DNA of 64,000 nt from Variovorax sp. KK3 (GCF_001984055.1 NZ_LYVO01000025.1:1-64000), one strand, 5' to 3'. Shown: positions 8,000-17,070, numbered from the stretch's first letter. Program-made: numbers and translations. Notes: generated from the letters alone by a model not told the origin.

Positions 8000-9232
8000 T
8001 CAGAACTGGTAGCCGTATTTCGACGCGACTTCCTTGAAGCCGAACACGCGCGCCGCGTTCTCGCCCAGCACCTTGCGGCGCGACACCTCGCTCAGGTGGC
8101 CCATCTGACGCTCGATGGCCTGGGCCGAGTGCGGCCAGGTGCCTTCGTGGTGCGGATAGTCGTTGGCCCACATGAAGCAGTCCTGCAAGCCGTGTTCTTC
8201 CATCAGGCCCAGGCCGGCACGGTCTTCGCCGAAGGTCGCGAAGCCGCGCGCCTTGAAGTAGTCCGACGGCAGCATCTTGAGCTTCGGGCGCACCCAGAAG
8301 TGATGCTTGAGGTAAGCCTCATCCATCGCATCGAGCATCCATGGCACCCAGCCGATACCGGCCTCGACGCTGCCGAAGCGCAGCTCGGGGAAGCGCTCGG
8401 CCACACCGGCCGCGCAGATGTTCACCAACGGCTCGAGCGTGGGCGACAGCGAATGCACCACGTAGTTGACCACCGCGCCGCCGTTGCCGCGCGTGGTGCG
8501 CGGGTCCTTGCCGGTGGAGACGTGGAAGGTGCAGGGCACGCCGGCCTCGACGAAGCGCGCCCACATCGGGTCGAACTCCACCTTGTTGTAGTTGAGCTCG
8601 TTGGTCTTGGGCGGCCCGAAGAGCGGCTTGCACGGCAGCGTGAAATGCCGAAAGCCCAGCTTCAGGCAGCGGTCGATTTCCTTGAGCGTGGCTTCGATGT
8701 TGCCGGTGGCCAGCGCCGCGGCAGGCGACAGGCGCTCCACGTGCGGGCCGAAGTTCTCCCAGGCCCAGGTGTTGTAGACCTCGATCTGCGCGTGGGCGAA
8801 ATCGGGGTCGAACGTGTACCACATGCCCAGGCCCTTGCCCGGGAAGATGATTTCGCCGTCGATGCCGTCGATCTCCAGGTCATGCAGGCGCTGCTCGACG
8901 CTCGGGCCGCGCTCGGATGCGGTGGCGCCGGCCTTGGAGCGGGCCAGGTCTTCGCCTTCGAGCTTGGCCAGGATAAGGCGGTCGGGCTGCTCCGACGCTT
9001 CCATCTTGCGCCACTGCACGCCCTTCTCGTCGATCCACACCTTCGGCAGGCGGTCTCGATATTTGGCGTCGATGCGCTCGGCCCACAGGTTGCCCGGCTC
9101 GTTGGCGTGGGTGTCGGCCGAAATCATCAGGTACTTGTTGTCGGCATGGGGCTGCGGCGACTTCTCCCAGCCGGCCGAGCCGGGTGTGTTCAGGCGCCAT
9201 TGGTTGGCTTCGTTGACGACGATCTCGCTCAT
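8000..9232 (-). CDS. Amidohydrolase-2 family hydrolase/decarboxylase
   Basis: 410 aa from the ATG at 9232, which has GAGGA upstream. The TIM-barrel amidohydrolase-2 pattern is visible: ISADTHANEP near the N-terminus, TFHVSTGKDP in the middle, and a final ANDYPHHEGTWP carrying the conserved Asp. Relatives include metal-dependent decarboxylases (ACMSD-like) and ring hydrolases. It heads a two-gene unit with the flavoprotein at 6525. A strong promoter (TTGACA-16-TAGAAT) with an operator over the -10 box lies just upstream, so it should be among the tightly controlled genes. Confidence 0.82.
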   Translation of the reverse strand: MSEIVVNEANQWRLNTPGSAGWEKSPQPHADNKYLMISADTHANEPGNLWAERIDAKYRDRLPKVWIDEKGVQWRKMEASEQPDRLILAKLEGEDLARSKAGATASERGPSVEQRLHDLEIDGIDGEIIFPGKGLGMWYTFDPDFAHAQIEVYNTWAWENFGPHVERLSPAAALATGNIEATLKEIDRCLKLGFRHFTLPCKPLFGPPKTNELNYNKVEFDPMWARFVEAGVPCTFHVSTGKDPRTTRGNGGAVVNYVVHSLSPTLEPLVNICAAGVAERFPELRFGSVEAGIGWVPWMLDAMDEAYLKHHFWVRPKLKMLPSDYFKARGFATFGEDRAGLGLMEEHGLQDCFMWANDYPHHEGTWPHSAQAIERQMGHLSEVSRRKVLGENAARVFGFKEVASKYGYQF

Positions 9233-9292
9233 GACAGGGGTCCTCGGGTGGGGAGTGTTTGGAAGGTTGAACCGCTTGCTCGGCTGCATTTG

Positions 9293-9307
9293 AATGGTTT
9301 GACCATT
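9293..9307. promoter_or_regulatory. GntR-type operator, site 2
   Basis: AATGGTTTGACCATT, identical to site 1. It overlaps the -10 box of the amidohydrolase promoter. The neighbouring gene on the right (9407) runs in the same direction, so only one unit is controlled here. Confidence 0.8.
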
Positions 9308-9332
9308 CTAAACGGCAAGCGATAGCTGTCAA
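9305..9332 (-). promoter_or_regulatory. Promoter for the amidohydrolase operon
   Basis: On the minus strand a perfect TTGACA (9332-9327) and TAGAAT (9310-9305) are separated by 16 bases. The -10 box overlaps operator site 2. Confidence 0.65.
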
Positions 9333-9406
9333 CCCCCGCGCAGTGCGGAGGGGTCACCGCATGACGCGGGCGAGGCGGATCAGGGGTGGGTGGACCAGCG
9401 GGCGGA

Positions 9407-10168
9407 TCAGCGCACGGACTTGCGCGCCGGTGCGGGCGTGGCTGCTGCCGGCACGGCGTCCATGCCTTCCTGCACGATCGTCAGGTACTCGTCCATGCTC
9501 TTGACCGCCGCCTTGGCGTCGCGTGCACGCAAGGCCTTCAGGATGCGGCGGCGCACGGGCACCAGTTCGGGCCGGGCCTTGCGCCCGGAGGTGTCGATCA
9601 CATAGCGGATGATGTCCGACAGCGAATCGACCAGCATCGCCAGCACCTCGTTGCGCGTGGCGCGGGCGATCAGGCCGAAGAAGCGCACGCCAGCATCGGC
9701 GCGCCGCACCAGGTCTGCGGCGGTGTCGATCTCCTCCATGTTGCGCTCGATGGCGGCGAAGTCTTCCTCCGTCGCACGCTCGCAGGCCAGTTCGATCACC
9801 GCGCCGTTGATGAGGTGCCGCGCCTCGGCCAGGCCGGCCAGCGTCACGCGACCCAGGATCATCAGGTCCTGCAGCGACTGGGTGAGCATGGCCGGGTTGC
9901 CGTCACGGATGAAGGCGCCGCCCTTCACGCCCTTCTGCAGCGAGACCACGCCCGATATCTCGAGCGTGCGCAGCGCCTCGCGCACCGCGGGCCGGCTCAC
10001 TTTGAACTCCACGGCCAGGTCGCGCTCGGCCGGCAGTTTGTCGCCCGGCTTCAGCACGCCGGAAGCGAGGCGCTTGCGGATCTGCTCGCAGATTTCCTCG
10101 AAGACGCGGCGCGTCTTGACCTCCTGGAACGACAAAGCGGGCGTGGTGGACATTGGATCGGTGGACAT
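9407..10168 (-). CDS. GntR/FadR-type transcriptional regulator (FCD domain)
   Basis: 253 aa from the ATG at 10168; other in-frame starts exist at 10153, 10186 and further upstream, none with a clear ribosome site. Winged helix: LKPGDKLPAERDL, KVSRPAVREALRTLEISG, KGVKGGAFI. In the FCD domain the usual Phe-His is replaced by Phe-Phe (VRFFGLIARATRN), so part of the metal-binding histidine set is missing. The same change is seen in the regulator at 37883 and in the FCD half of the flavin reductase fusion. It diverges from the racemase gene with operator site 3 between them, which suggests autoregulation. Confidence 0.86.
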   Translation of the reverse strand: MSTDPMSTTPALSFQEVKTRRVFEEICEQIRKRLASGVLKPGDKLPAERDLAVEFKVSRPAVREALRTLEISGVVSLQKGVKGGAFIRDGNPAMLTQSLQDLMILGRVTLAGLAEARHLINGAVIELACERATEEDFAAIERNMEEIDTAADLVRRADAGVRFFGLIARATRNEVLAMLVDSLSDIIRYVIDTSGRKARPELVPVRRRILKALRARDAKAAVKSMDEYLTIVQEGMDAVPAAATPAPARKSVR

Positions 10169-10222
10169 GTGGTGTTGCGGGAGCATAGCCCAGGGCTCGA
10201 ACGGTCGGACATCCAAACCGCA

Positions 10223-10251
10223 TAGACTTGTAATGGACTGACCATTACACT
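10223..10251 (+). promoter_or_regulatory. Promoter for the racemase/MFS unit
   Basis: TAGACT (10223-10228) and TACACT (10246-10251) with a 17-base spacer that is almost entirely filled by operator site 3. Confidence 0.45.
10232..10246. promoter_or_regulatory. GntR-type operator, site 3
   Basis: AATGGACTGACCATT. The outer arms are perfect, but the inner T of the left arm is A, the only site in the window with that change. It lies between the divergent regulator (10168) and racemase (10328) genes. Confidence 0.75.
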
Positions 10252-10327
10252 TCAAGCGTGCGCGCGGGCCAGCCGGCTCGCGAGGCCTCGCCGCTTGTTC
10301 CGGCCTGACTTCTTTCTGGAAACCAAG

Positions 10328-11443
10328 ATGAATTCCCGATCCTCAACCGGCGCCACCGGCCCCACCGGCCCGCTCCGCGGCCTGCGCGTCATCGAGTTCG
10401 CCGGCATCGGCCCCGGCCCCTTCGCCTGCATGCTGCTGTCCGACATGGGCGCCGACGTCGTCACCATCGACCGCCCGGGCAAGAAGCTGGGCGAGCCGCA
10501 CAACATCACGGGCCGCGGCCGCAGCGTGGTGCTGGCCGACCTGAAGGATGCCGCCGCACGAGAGCAGGTCTTCCAGTTGCTCGAGAAGGCCGACGTGCTG
10601 ATCGAGGGCTACCGCCCCGGCGTGATGGAGCGCCTGGGCTTCGGCCCCGATGCCGTGCTCGCGCGCAACCCGCGCATCGTCTATGGCCGCATGACGGGCT
10701 GGGGCCAGGAAGGCCCGCTCGCACAGGCCGCGGGCCACGACCTCAACTACATCGCCATCAGCGGCGCGCTCCACGCCATCGGCCCGAAGGACGGCGCGCC
10801 GTTGCCGCCGCTCAACCTGGTCGGCGACTACGGCGGCGGCAGCCTCTACCTGATCGTCGGCGTGCTGGCGGCGCTGCGCGAGGCGGGCCTGTCGGGCCGC
10901 GGCCAGGTGGTCGATGCAGCGATGAGCGACGGCGCCGCGTCGCTGATGACCAACTTCGTGAGCCAGCAGATGCGCGGCGTGTTCGGCGAGGAGCGCGGCA
11001 GCAACATGCTGGATGGCGGCGCCCCCTACTACCGCGTGTACGAGACGGCGGACGGCGAGCACGTCACGCTGGGCGCGATCGAGCCGCAGTTCTTCGCCGA
11101 GTTCTGCGAGCGCGTGGGCGTGCCGCCCGACCTGCACCGCGCGCAGAACGACCGCGCGCAGTGGCCGCGGCTGCACGACGAGTTCGCGCGCATCTTCGAG
11201 CAGAAGACGCAGAAGGAATGGATCGCCGTGCTCGAGGGCACCGACGTGTGCTTCGCGCCCGTGCTGCCGTTGTCTCGGGCGCATGCACATCCGCACAACC
11301 AGGCGCGGGGCACCTTCGTCGAGGTGGACGGCGTGCGCCAGCCTGCGCCGGCGCCGCGCTTCTCGCACACGCCGTCGCGCATCCAGGGGCCGGCGCCGAA
11401 GCTGCCCACGCCGGCGGCCGACGTGATCGACCGCTGGCGATGA
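10328..11443 (+). CDS. Alpha-methylacyl-CoA racemase-like CoA-transferase family III protein
   Basis: 371 aa from the ATG at 10328. It has the CaiB/BaiF fold opening (LRGLRVIEFAGIGPGPFA), the racemase-type motif GHDLNYIAISG with the catalytic His, and LVGDYGGGS where AMACR has its catalytic Asp. These point to a 2-methylacyl-CoA racemase more than to a CoA-transferase. Epimerising a methyl-branched side chain before beta-oxidation fits a steroid- or isoprenoid-like substrate. The MFS gene follows with a four-base overlap. A paralogue with the same motifs lies at 31859..33010. Confidence 0.82.
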   Translation: MNSRSSTGATGPTGPLRGLRVIEFAGIGPGPFACMLLSDMGADVVTIDRPGKKLGEPHNITGRGRSVVLADLKDAAAREQVFQLLEKADVLIEGYRPGVMERLGFGPDAVLARNPRIVYGRMTGWGQEGPLAQAAGHDLNYIAISGALHAIGPKDGAPLPPLNLVGDYGGGSLYLIVGVLAALREAGLSGRGQVVDAAMSDGAASLMTNFVSQQMRGVFGEERGSNMLDGGAPYYRVYETADGEHVTLGAIEPQFFAEFCERVGVPPDLHRAQNDRAQWPRLHDEFARIFEQKTQKEWIAVLEGTDVCFAPVLPLSRAHAHPHNQARGTFVEVDGVRQPAPAPRFSHTPSRIQGPAPKLPTPAADVIDRWR

Positions 11444-12606
11444 ACGCCGCGGGCGGAGCGCCGGTCCGCCTGCTGGCGTCGGCCGCCTTCTTCAGCGCCG
11501 CGGCCTTGCGGGTGTGCGATTCGCTGCTGCCGCGCTTCGCGTTCGAATTCAACCGCAGCGCGGGCGACGCAGCCCGCCTCATCGTCGTGTTCGCCGTGGC
11601 CTACGGCCTGATGCAGCTGCTGTCCGGACCGCTCGCGGACCGCTTCGGCAAGCAGCGGCTGATGATCTGCGCCCTGGCCGGCTGCGGCCTGGGCTCGGCC
11701 GCCGCGGCGCTTTCCGGTTCTTTCGACACGCTGCTTGCATGGCGCGCGCTGTGGGGCATGGCGGCCGCCGGCGTGGTGCCGCTCGCCATGGCCTGGATCG
11801 GCGATGCCGTCGCCTACGAGGTGCGGCAGGCCACGCTGGCGCGCCTGCTGCTCGGCACGCTGTCGGGCATGGTGGTGGGCCAGTTGCTCGGTGGCCTGTT
11901 CGCCGAGACGGCGCTCGGCTGGCGCGGCGCGTTCGCGGTGCTCAGCGTGGGCTACTGCGTGGTGGGCGCGCTGCTGTGGCGGGACGCCGCGCGAACGACG
12001 GCGTTGCCGCTGCCTGCAAGCGGCGGCGGCCTGGGCACCGTTCTCGCGCAACCCTGGTCTCGCGTCGTGCTGGTCGCCGTGTTCGTCGAAGGTGTCTTCC
12101 TGCTGGGTGCGCTGAGCTACCTGCCGACCTACCTGCACGTGCGCGAAGGCCTGAGCCTCGCGGCCGCCTCGGCCGTGTCGGCGCTCTACGCCGTCGGCGG
12201 GCTGGTCTACGCCGTCTGCGCTCCGCGCGTGGTCGCCGCCTTCGGCGAAATGCGCATGGCCGCTGCGGGCGGCCTGCTGATGGCTGCGGCGCTGGCCGGC
12301 CTGTGGCTGCTGCCGCACTGGGCCGCGGCCGCGCCCCTGGCGGTGCTGCTCGGCTTCGGCACCTACCTGTACCACAACACCCTGCAGACGCACGCCACGC
12401 AGATGGCGCCGCAGGCGCGCGGCAGCGCCGTCTCGCTCTTCTCCTTCTGCCTTTTCGCGGGCCAGGCGCTCGGCGTGGTGGCTTTCGGCGGCACGGTCGA
12501 CCTGCATGCCTATGCGGCCCTGCTCCTGCTGCCCGCCGCCGCCCTCGCCCTGGCGGGCGCGGTGTTCGCCGCCTTGCTGCGCAGGCGCGTCAGCGCCACG
12601 GGATAG
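11440..12606 (+). CDS. MFS transporter
   Basis: 388 aa, about 12 hydrophobic helices, with the MFS signature between helices 2 and 3 (GPLADRFGKQRLM). It starts at the ATG overlapping the racemase stop codon (ATGA). Probable inner-membrane uptake or efflux of the pathway substrate; the direction cannot be read. It runs tail-to-tail with another MFS gene (12621..13790) only 14 bases away. The two differ clearly in sequence and are not a recent duplication. Confidence 0.82.
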   Translation: MNAAGGAPVRLLASAAFFSAAALRVCDSLLPRFAFEFNRSAGDAARLIVVFAVAYGLMQLLSGPLADRFGKQRLMICALAGCGLGSAAAALSGSFDTLLAWRALWGMAAAGVVPLAMAWIGDAVAYEVRQATLARLLLGTLSGMVVGQLLGGLFAETALGWRGAFAVLSVGYCVVGALLWRDAARTTALPLPASGGGLGTVLAQPWSRVVLVAVFVEGVFLLGALSYLPTYLHVREGLSLAAASAVSALYAVGGLVYAVCAPRVVAAFGEMRMAAAGGLLMAAALAGLWLLPHWAAAAPLAVLLGFGTYLYHNTLQTHATQMAPQARGSAVSLFSFCLFAGQALGVVAFGGTVDLHAYAALLLLPAAALALAGAVFAALLRRRVSATG

Positions 12607-12611
12607 CGAAG

Positions 12612-12633
12612 GCGACGGCTTCAGCGCCGTCGC
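12612..12633. terminator. Hairpin between convergent MFS genes
   Basis: GCGACGGC and GCCGTCGC form a perfect eight-base stem around a six-base loop in the 14-base gap and the start of the minus-strand gene's 3' end. There is no T-run on either side, so it may be a rho-assisted or bidirectional stop signal. Confidence 0.3.
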
Positions 12634-13790
12634 ATGGCGAAGGCGCCGCCCGCCGCCAGCAACGCCGACACCGCCCAGAACACGGCCGCCATGCCGACGG
12701 CCGAGCCCAGCGCGCCGAACAGCATCGGCAGGAAGGTCTGGCTCGCACTGGTGATGGTGGAGCGCACGCCCACCGCCTCGCCGGCGCGGTCTTCGGGCGA
12801 GTGGCTGTGCACCAGCGCCATCGACACCGGCTGGCCGCAGCCCAGGCTCATGCCCAGCAGGAAGGCCGCCAGCATCAGCGGCCCGAAGTCGTGCAGCAGC
12901 GGAAAGGCCAGGTAGCCCAGCGCCGTGACGAGCAGCGCGCCGCCCATCGTGGCCCACTCGCCCGCGCCGCGCGAAATGCGCGGCAGCAGCAGACGAATCG
13001 CGAAGGTGCCGACGCTGAAGGCGCCCATCACCAGGCCCGTGCGGGTGGCGCTCAACCCGGCGCGCACACCCTGCAGCGGCGCGAGGAAGGTGAAAAGATC
13101 CCAGCCCATCGACAACAGGCCGCTGACCAGGAACACCGCACGCAGCGGCCCGTGCGCCAACAGGTCGGCGACGCGCGGCCTCGCCTGCGCACCGTTGCCC
13201 GAGGGCGCCACCGGATAGCGCACTGCCGCGCGGCGCAGCAGGAAGATGCTCGCCAGCGCGAACACACTGAGCGCCAGGTAGGCCCAGCGATGCCCGGCAC
13301 CATCGATCGTCACGCCGGCCAGCATCGGCCCGGCGAGGCCCGACAGCGAGAACGCGATGGCCATGGCCGAGAATGCGTCGGTGCGGCGCCCGGGCGCACT
13401 TGCGCGGCCGATGGCGAGGTTGACGGCCACGTGCGCCGACATGTAGCCCGTGCCGCTCAGCACGCTCGCCGCATAGAGCGATGGCATCGCGGGCCAGGCG
13501 GCGACCACCAGGCCGCTGGCCAAGAGCAACAGGAAGCCGCCGATGGCGAAGGGCTGGTACCCCAGACGGTCGGACCAGCGGCCGATGCGCACCGCCGCCA
13601 GCATCGGCACGATCATCACCAGGCCCAGCAGCGTGCCGATGGCCAGCGGCGACGCGTGCAGCGCCACGGCATGCAGCGTGATCGTGAAGCGCTCACCGGC
13701 GAAGGCCGCGTGCGCGATGCCGAGGGCGACGATCAGCCCGAGCGGCAGGCCGTCCGCGCGGCCCGGCGTCAGGAACCCACGCAGCGCCAC
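12621..13790 (-). CDS. MFS transporter
   Basis: 389 aa if started at the GTG at 13790, which overlaps the DUF35 gene end by 22 bases; this puts the first helix (LPLGLIVALGIAHAAF) about 15 residues in. The open frame runs further back through the DUF35 gene, but that part is a shadow. It has about 12 membrane helices and the helix 2-3 loop VRIGRWSDRLGYQP of the MFS family. It is the last gene of the thiolase-like/DUF35 unit controlled from 15418, so a role in moving the substrate or a product across the inner membrane is likely. The exact start is uncertain. Confidence 0.75.
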   Translation of the reverse strand: MALRGFLTPGRADGLPLGLIVALGIAHAAFAGERFTITLHAVALHASPLAIGTLLGLVMIVPMLAAVRIGRWSDRLGYQPFAIGGFLLLLASGLVVAAWPAMPSLYAASVLSGTGYMSAHVAVNLAIGRASAPGRRTDAFSAMAIAFSLSGLAGPMLAGVTIDGAGHRWAYLALSVFALASIFLLRRAAVRYPVAPSGNGAQARPRVADLLAHGPLRAVFLVSGLLSMGWDLFTFLAPLQGVRAGLSATRTGLVMGAFSVGTFAIRLLLPRISRGAGEWATMGGALLVTALGYLAFPLLHDFGPLMLAAFLLGMSLGCGQPVSMALVHSHSPEDRAGEAVGVRSTITSASQTFLPMLFGALGSAVGMAAVFWAVSALLAAGGAFAMRRR

Positions 13791-14218
13791 TGCATCAGCG
13801 TGAAGGGTGGCTCGGCCTCCGCGTGGTGCTCGAACACGCCTTCCACTTCGGCACCGATCGCCACGTCCTGCATCGGATCGCCGAGCAGGTTGCCCAGCAT
13901 GCGCACGCCGCCGGCAGCCGGCAACTCGACGAGCACCACGAGGTACGGTCCGTGCCCTTTCAGGCAGGCATGCACCGGATGCCATACCCGCTCCCAGCTG
14001 TAGATGCGGCCGCGCGGCGCCACCTCGACCCACTCCGGATCGAATCGATGGCAGCGGTGGCAGAGCCATTCCGGGCCGAACTGCCAGGTGCCGCAGCCGC
14101 CGCAGCGCTGCACCTGCAAGCGGTTCTCGCGCAGGCCGGTCCAGTAGGGCTTCGACAGGCCGTCGCCCTCGGGCACCGGGATCGGCAAGCCGGGCGGCAG
14201 ATAGGTTTGCGTGCTCAC
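13769..14218 (-). CDS. DUF35 OB-fold protein with zinc ribbon
   Basis: 149 aa from the GTG at 14218, which overlaps the stop of the thiolase-like gene (GTGA). The zinc-ribbon cysteines are at residues 39, 42, 53 and 56 (CGGC, CHRC), then an OB-fold with PRGRIYSWERVWHP and YLVVLVELP. Same architecture as 4920..5342. It most likely forms a complex with the thiolase-like protein encoded immediately upstream. Confidence 0.85.
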   Translation of the reverse strand: MSTQTYLPPGLPIPVPEGDGLSKPYWTGLRENRLQVQRCGGCGTWQFGPEWLCHRCHRFDPEWVEVAPRGRIYSWERVWHPVHACLKGHGPYLVVLVELPAAGGVRMLGNLLGDPMQDVAIGAEVEGVFEHHAEAEPPFTLMQWRCVGS

Positions 14219-15396
14219 AGTACCGCCTCCGATCCCAGCATCAGGTTGCTCACGGGCGTGACCATCGGCCCGCCGATGACCAGCGCCACGTCGTTGCGCG
14301 GCGCCTGCGCGGTGGAGGTGCCGCGCACCTGGCGCACCGCCTCCAGCACCAGCTCGAAGCCGTGCATGTAGCACTCGGCCAGATTGCCGCCGCTGGTGTT
14401 GAGCGGCAGCTTGCCGTGGGGCGCCAGCAGGTTGTCGAGTTGCAGGAATTCATTGGCCTCGTCGGGATGGAAGAGCCCGTGCTCCGCCAGCGCCATCAGC
14501 ACGCCGCCGGTGAAGTTCTCGTAGCTCTGCACCACACCCACGTCCTTGGGCGTCACGCCCGCCATCCTGTAGAGATTGGGCGCGACGGTGGCGAAGCTGG
14601 AGCTCGCGTAGTTGGGTGTGTTGTGCGGCACCGCGGCCACGCGCTCGTCCGAGCCGGTGGCAGCGCCGAGCACGTACACGGGCCGGTTCGGGAAGTCCTT
14701 GGCGCGCTCGGCCGGCACCATGATCACCGCGGCGGCGCCGTCGTTCTCCATGCAGCAGTCGAACAGGTGGAAGGGCTCGACGATCCAGCGCGAGTCGTCG
14801 TACTGGGCCTCGGTGAGCGGCTTGCCGTGCATCACCGCGCGCGGGTTGCGCTGCGCGTGGGCATACGAGGCCATGGCGATGGCGCGCAGCGCCTCCTGCT
14901 TCACGCCATGGTCGTGCATGAAGCGACGCGCCTTCATCGCGAACTTCTGGCCCGGCGAAAGCACGCCGTAGGGCGCCTGCCAGGCCATGTCGCCCGAGAT
15001 GGTGGGCGCGGTGGGCGCCTGGCCGAAGCGGCCGAACTGCCCCTGCGCCAGCGCACGAAAGGCCACGACGCAATCCGACAGGCCCGCGGCCACGGCCGCC
15101 GCGCCGTTGGCAATGGCCGCGCAGTTGCCGCCGCCGCCTCCGCCCCACTGCATCGTGGTGGAGCGCAGCTGCTCCAGGCCCAGCGCGGCGGCGAGGCGGG
15201 AGGGATCGTTGCGGTCGTTGCTGTACGAAGCGAAGCCGTCGATGCGGCGCGGGTCCATGCCGGCATCGTGGCAGGCGGAGAGGATGGCCTTGAGCGCCAG
15301 CTTGAATTCGGCATCGGGCGACTGGCCGTGGCGGTAGTAGCTCGTCTCGCCGATGCCGACGATCGCCACGCGGCCGCGCAGTGTTCGGGTGTCCAT
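14215..15396 (-). CDS. SCP2-type thiolase-like protein, probable aldolase partner of DUF35
   Basis: 393 aa from the ATG at 15396; a TTG five codons upstream is possible. Thiolase fold, but the nucleophile region reads MQWGGGGGGN rather than a Cys-Ala-Ser-type motif, and the usual His-Asp motif is QSYENF with Tyr replacing His, as in Ltp2-type aldolases. PLNTSGGNLAE follows in the C-terminal half. It is followed by a coupled DUF35 gene and an MFS gene. Probable acyl-CoA aldolase or hydrolase-like activity, to be distinguished from real thiolysis by the lack of the cysteine. Confidence 0.72.
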   Translation of the reverse strand: MDTRTLRGRVAIVGIGETSYYRHGQSPDAEFKLALKAILSACHDAGMDPRRIDGFASYSNDRNDPSRLAAALGLEQLRSTTMQWGGGGGGNCAAIANGAAAVAAGLSDCVVAFRALAQGQFGRFGQAPTAPTISGDMAWQAPYGVLSPGQKFAMKARRFMHDHGVKQEALRAIAMASYAHAQRNPRAVMHGKPLTEAQYDDSRWIVEPFHLFDCCMENDGAAAVIMVPAERAKDFPNRPVYVLGAATGSDERVAAVPHNTPNYASSSFATVAPNLYRMAGVTPKDVGVVQSYENFTGGVLMALAEHGLFHPDEANEFLQLDNLLAPHGKLPLNTSGGNLAECYMHGFELVLEAVRQVRGTSTAQAPRNDVALVIGGPMVTPVSNLMLGSEAVL

Positions 15397-15417
15397 GCTC
15401 AAAACGTCCAATTTTTA

Positions 15418-15432
15418 AATGGTTGGACCAAT
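15418..15432. promoter_or_regulatory. GntR-type operator, site 4
   Basis: AATGGTTGGACCAAT, between the divergent thiolase-like (15396) and SDR (15497) genes. It overlaps a TTGGAC -35-like box of the plus-strand promoter. Confidence 0.78.
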
Positions 15433-15452
15433 GCTAGCACAGCGCCTATACT
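15423..15452 (+). promoter_or_regulatory. Promoter for the SDR gene
   Basis: TTGGAC (15423-15428) and TATACT (15447-15452), 18 bases apart. The -35 box lies inside operator site 4. Confidence 0.45.
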
Positions 15453-15496
15453 CGCGCGCTCTGGTTTCAACCGATTCACGAAGGAGCCGCGCCGCC

Positions 15497-16252
15497 ATGC
15501 CTACGCAGAGATCCGTTCTCGTCACCGGCGGCGCCGCCGGCATCGGCCTGGCCATCGCGCGCGGTTTCGCGGGGCTGGGGCATCGGGTGCTGCTGGCCGA
15601 CCTCAGCGAGAGCGTTCATGCCGTTGCGGAGCGCTTGTCCACGCCCCACGCGCCTGTGCATGCGGAGCGCGTCGACGTAGGCGATGAGGCGCAATTGCTG
15701 CGCATCGTCGAGCGCGCCAAGGCGCTGTTCGGCGGCTGCGACATCCTGGTCAACTGCGCCGGCATCTCCAGCAAGCGCAACGGCCTGCCCACCCCGCCCA
15801 CGGATGTGACGACGGCCGACTGGGACCGCGTGCTGCGCGTCAACCTCAGTGCGCCCTTCCTGCTGTCGCGCGAGTTGATCCCCGGCATGCGGCAGCGCGG
15901 CTTCGGCCGCATCGTCAACATCGCCTCGCGCGCGGGGCGAACTTATGTCGCACCGGCGGGCGTGGACTATGCGGCATCGAAGGCCGGCCTGATCGGACTC
16001 ACGCGGCACCTGGCGGGCACCTGCGCGCCGGACGGCATCACCGTCAACTGCGTGGCGCCGGGGCGCATCGAGACGGCGCTGTCGTCGTTGTCGGCACCGG
16101 AAGTCATCGCGGCCGCGGCGAAGGCCATTCCCGTGGGGCGCCTCGGAAACACCGACGAGGTGGCCGCGGCCGTGCTCTTCCTGGCGAGCGACGATGCTTC
16201 GTACATCACGGGCGCCTGCCTGGACGTCAACGGCGGCGTGTTCATGACCTGA
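15497..16252 (+). CDS. Short-chain dehydrogenase/reductase (SDR)
   Basis: 251 aa from the ATG at 15497, preceded by AAGGAG ten bases upstream; the open frame begins earlier but without a ribosome site. Classical SDR: cofactor motif TGGAAGIG, NCAG, catalytic Ser in NIASRAG, and YAASK. The last residues GACLDVNGGVFMT are typical of the FabG-like group. Likely oxidises or reduces a hydroxyacyl-CoA or ring hydroxyl. It is transcribed away from the thiolase-like unit and meets the second SDR gene tail-to-tail. Confidence 0.85.
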   Translation: MPTQRSVLVTGGAAGIGLAIARGFAGLGHRVLLADLSESVHAVAERLSTPHAPVHAERVDVGDEAQLLRIVERAKALFGGCDILVNCAGISSKRNGLPTPPTDVTTADWDRVLRVNLSAPFLLSRELIPGMRQRGFGRIVNIASRAGRTYVAPAGVDYAASKAGLIGLTRHLAGTCAPDGITVNCVAPGRIETALSSLSAPEVIAAAAKAIPVGRLGNTDEVAAAVLFLASDDASYITGACLDVNGGVFMT

Positions 16253-16257
16253 GCAGC

Positions 16258-17070
16258 TCACGAAGGCGTCAGCACCTGCCCCCCGCACACCGAGATGCAC
16301 TGCCCCGTCACATAGCCCGAGAGCGGCGTCACCAGAAACTCCAGCACGTTCGCACAATCGTCGACCTCCCCGAAGCGCCGCAACGGAATGCGCTTGAGTT
16401 CCTTCTCGTTCTGCATGCCGCGCTCGGCCGCCTGCTTGCGGATGCGCTCGGTCAGCATCGAACCCGGCGCGATGCAGTTGACGCGAATGCCATCGGGCCC
16501 CAGCTCGGCGGCGAGATAGCGCGTCAGCGTGAGCACCGCTCCCTTGGCGACGGCGTACGGCGCGAGCCGCCCCATGGCACGCGACGGGTCCAGCGCCGCC
16601 AGCGTCGCGACGTTCACGATCACGCCTGAACCTCGGGCCCGCATCGCCGGCACCACTTCCTGGCTGCAGAACAAGGCGCTGCGGTAGTTCACGTCGAGCA
16701 TCGCGTCGGTGTCTTCGTCGGGCATGCGCGAGGCCGTGCTGCGCTCCATCGGCGTGAAGGCGCCGCCGGCGTTGTTGACCAGGATGTCGATGCGGCCGAA
16801 CTCAGCCAGCGTCCGCTCGACGACGGCGCGCGCGCCTTCGCGGCGGCGCAGGTCGGCCTGCACGCCGAGGCCGCGGCAGCCCAGGGCGCGGATCTCTTCG
16901 GGCACGCCCTCTGCCGTGAGCACCTCTCCAAACTCGCGTGCCGATGACAGGTCGACATCGGCGACCACCACGTCGGCGCCGAGCGTCGCGAGCCTGAGCG
17001 CATAGCCGCGTCCGAGCCCGCGTGCCGCGCCGGTGACGATCGCCACCTGGCCTTGAAGAGGTCGCGTCAT
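16258..17070 (-). CDS. Short-chain dehydrogenase/reductase (SDR)
   Basis: 270 aa, classical SDR with GAARGLG, NNAGG and YAVAK. The usual catalytic Ser of the NISS motif is not evident: the segment reads VNVATLAALDPS, so Thr or a shifted Ser would have to substitute. The region between GAARGLG and NNAGG is longer than usual, as in 17-beta-HSD4-type dehydrogenases. It diverges from the regulator at 17188 with operator site 5 between them and ends five bases from the other SDR gene. Probable 3-hydroxyacyl-CoA dehydrogenase; substrate unknown. Confidence 0.8.
   Translation of the reverse strand: MTRPLQGQVAIVTGAARGLGRGYALRLATLGADVVVADVDLSSAREFGEVLTAEGVPEEIRALGCRGLGVQADLRRREGARAVVERTLAEFGRIDILVNNAGGAFTPMERSTASRMPDEDTDAMLDVNYRSALFCSQEVVPAMRARGSGVIVNVATLAALDPSRAMGRLAPYAVAKGAVLTLTRYLAAELGPDGIRVNCIAPGSMLTERIRKQAAERGMQNEKELKRIPLRRFGEVDDCANVLEFLVTPLSGYVTGQCISVCGGQVLTPS

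Noticed and set aside
11514-14003. An 829-residue plus-strand frame across the convergent MFS genes
   Set aside because: Low-complexity Arg/Gly/His-rich translation typical of antisense or shifted frames in GC-rich DNA; both MFS genes explain the region.
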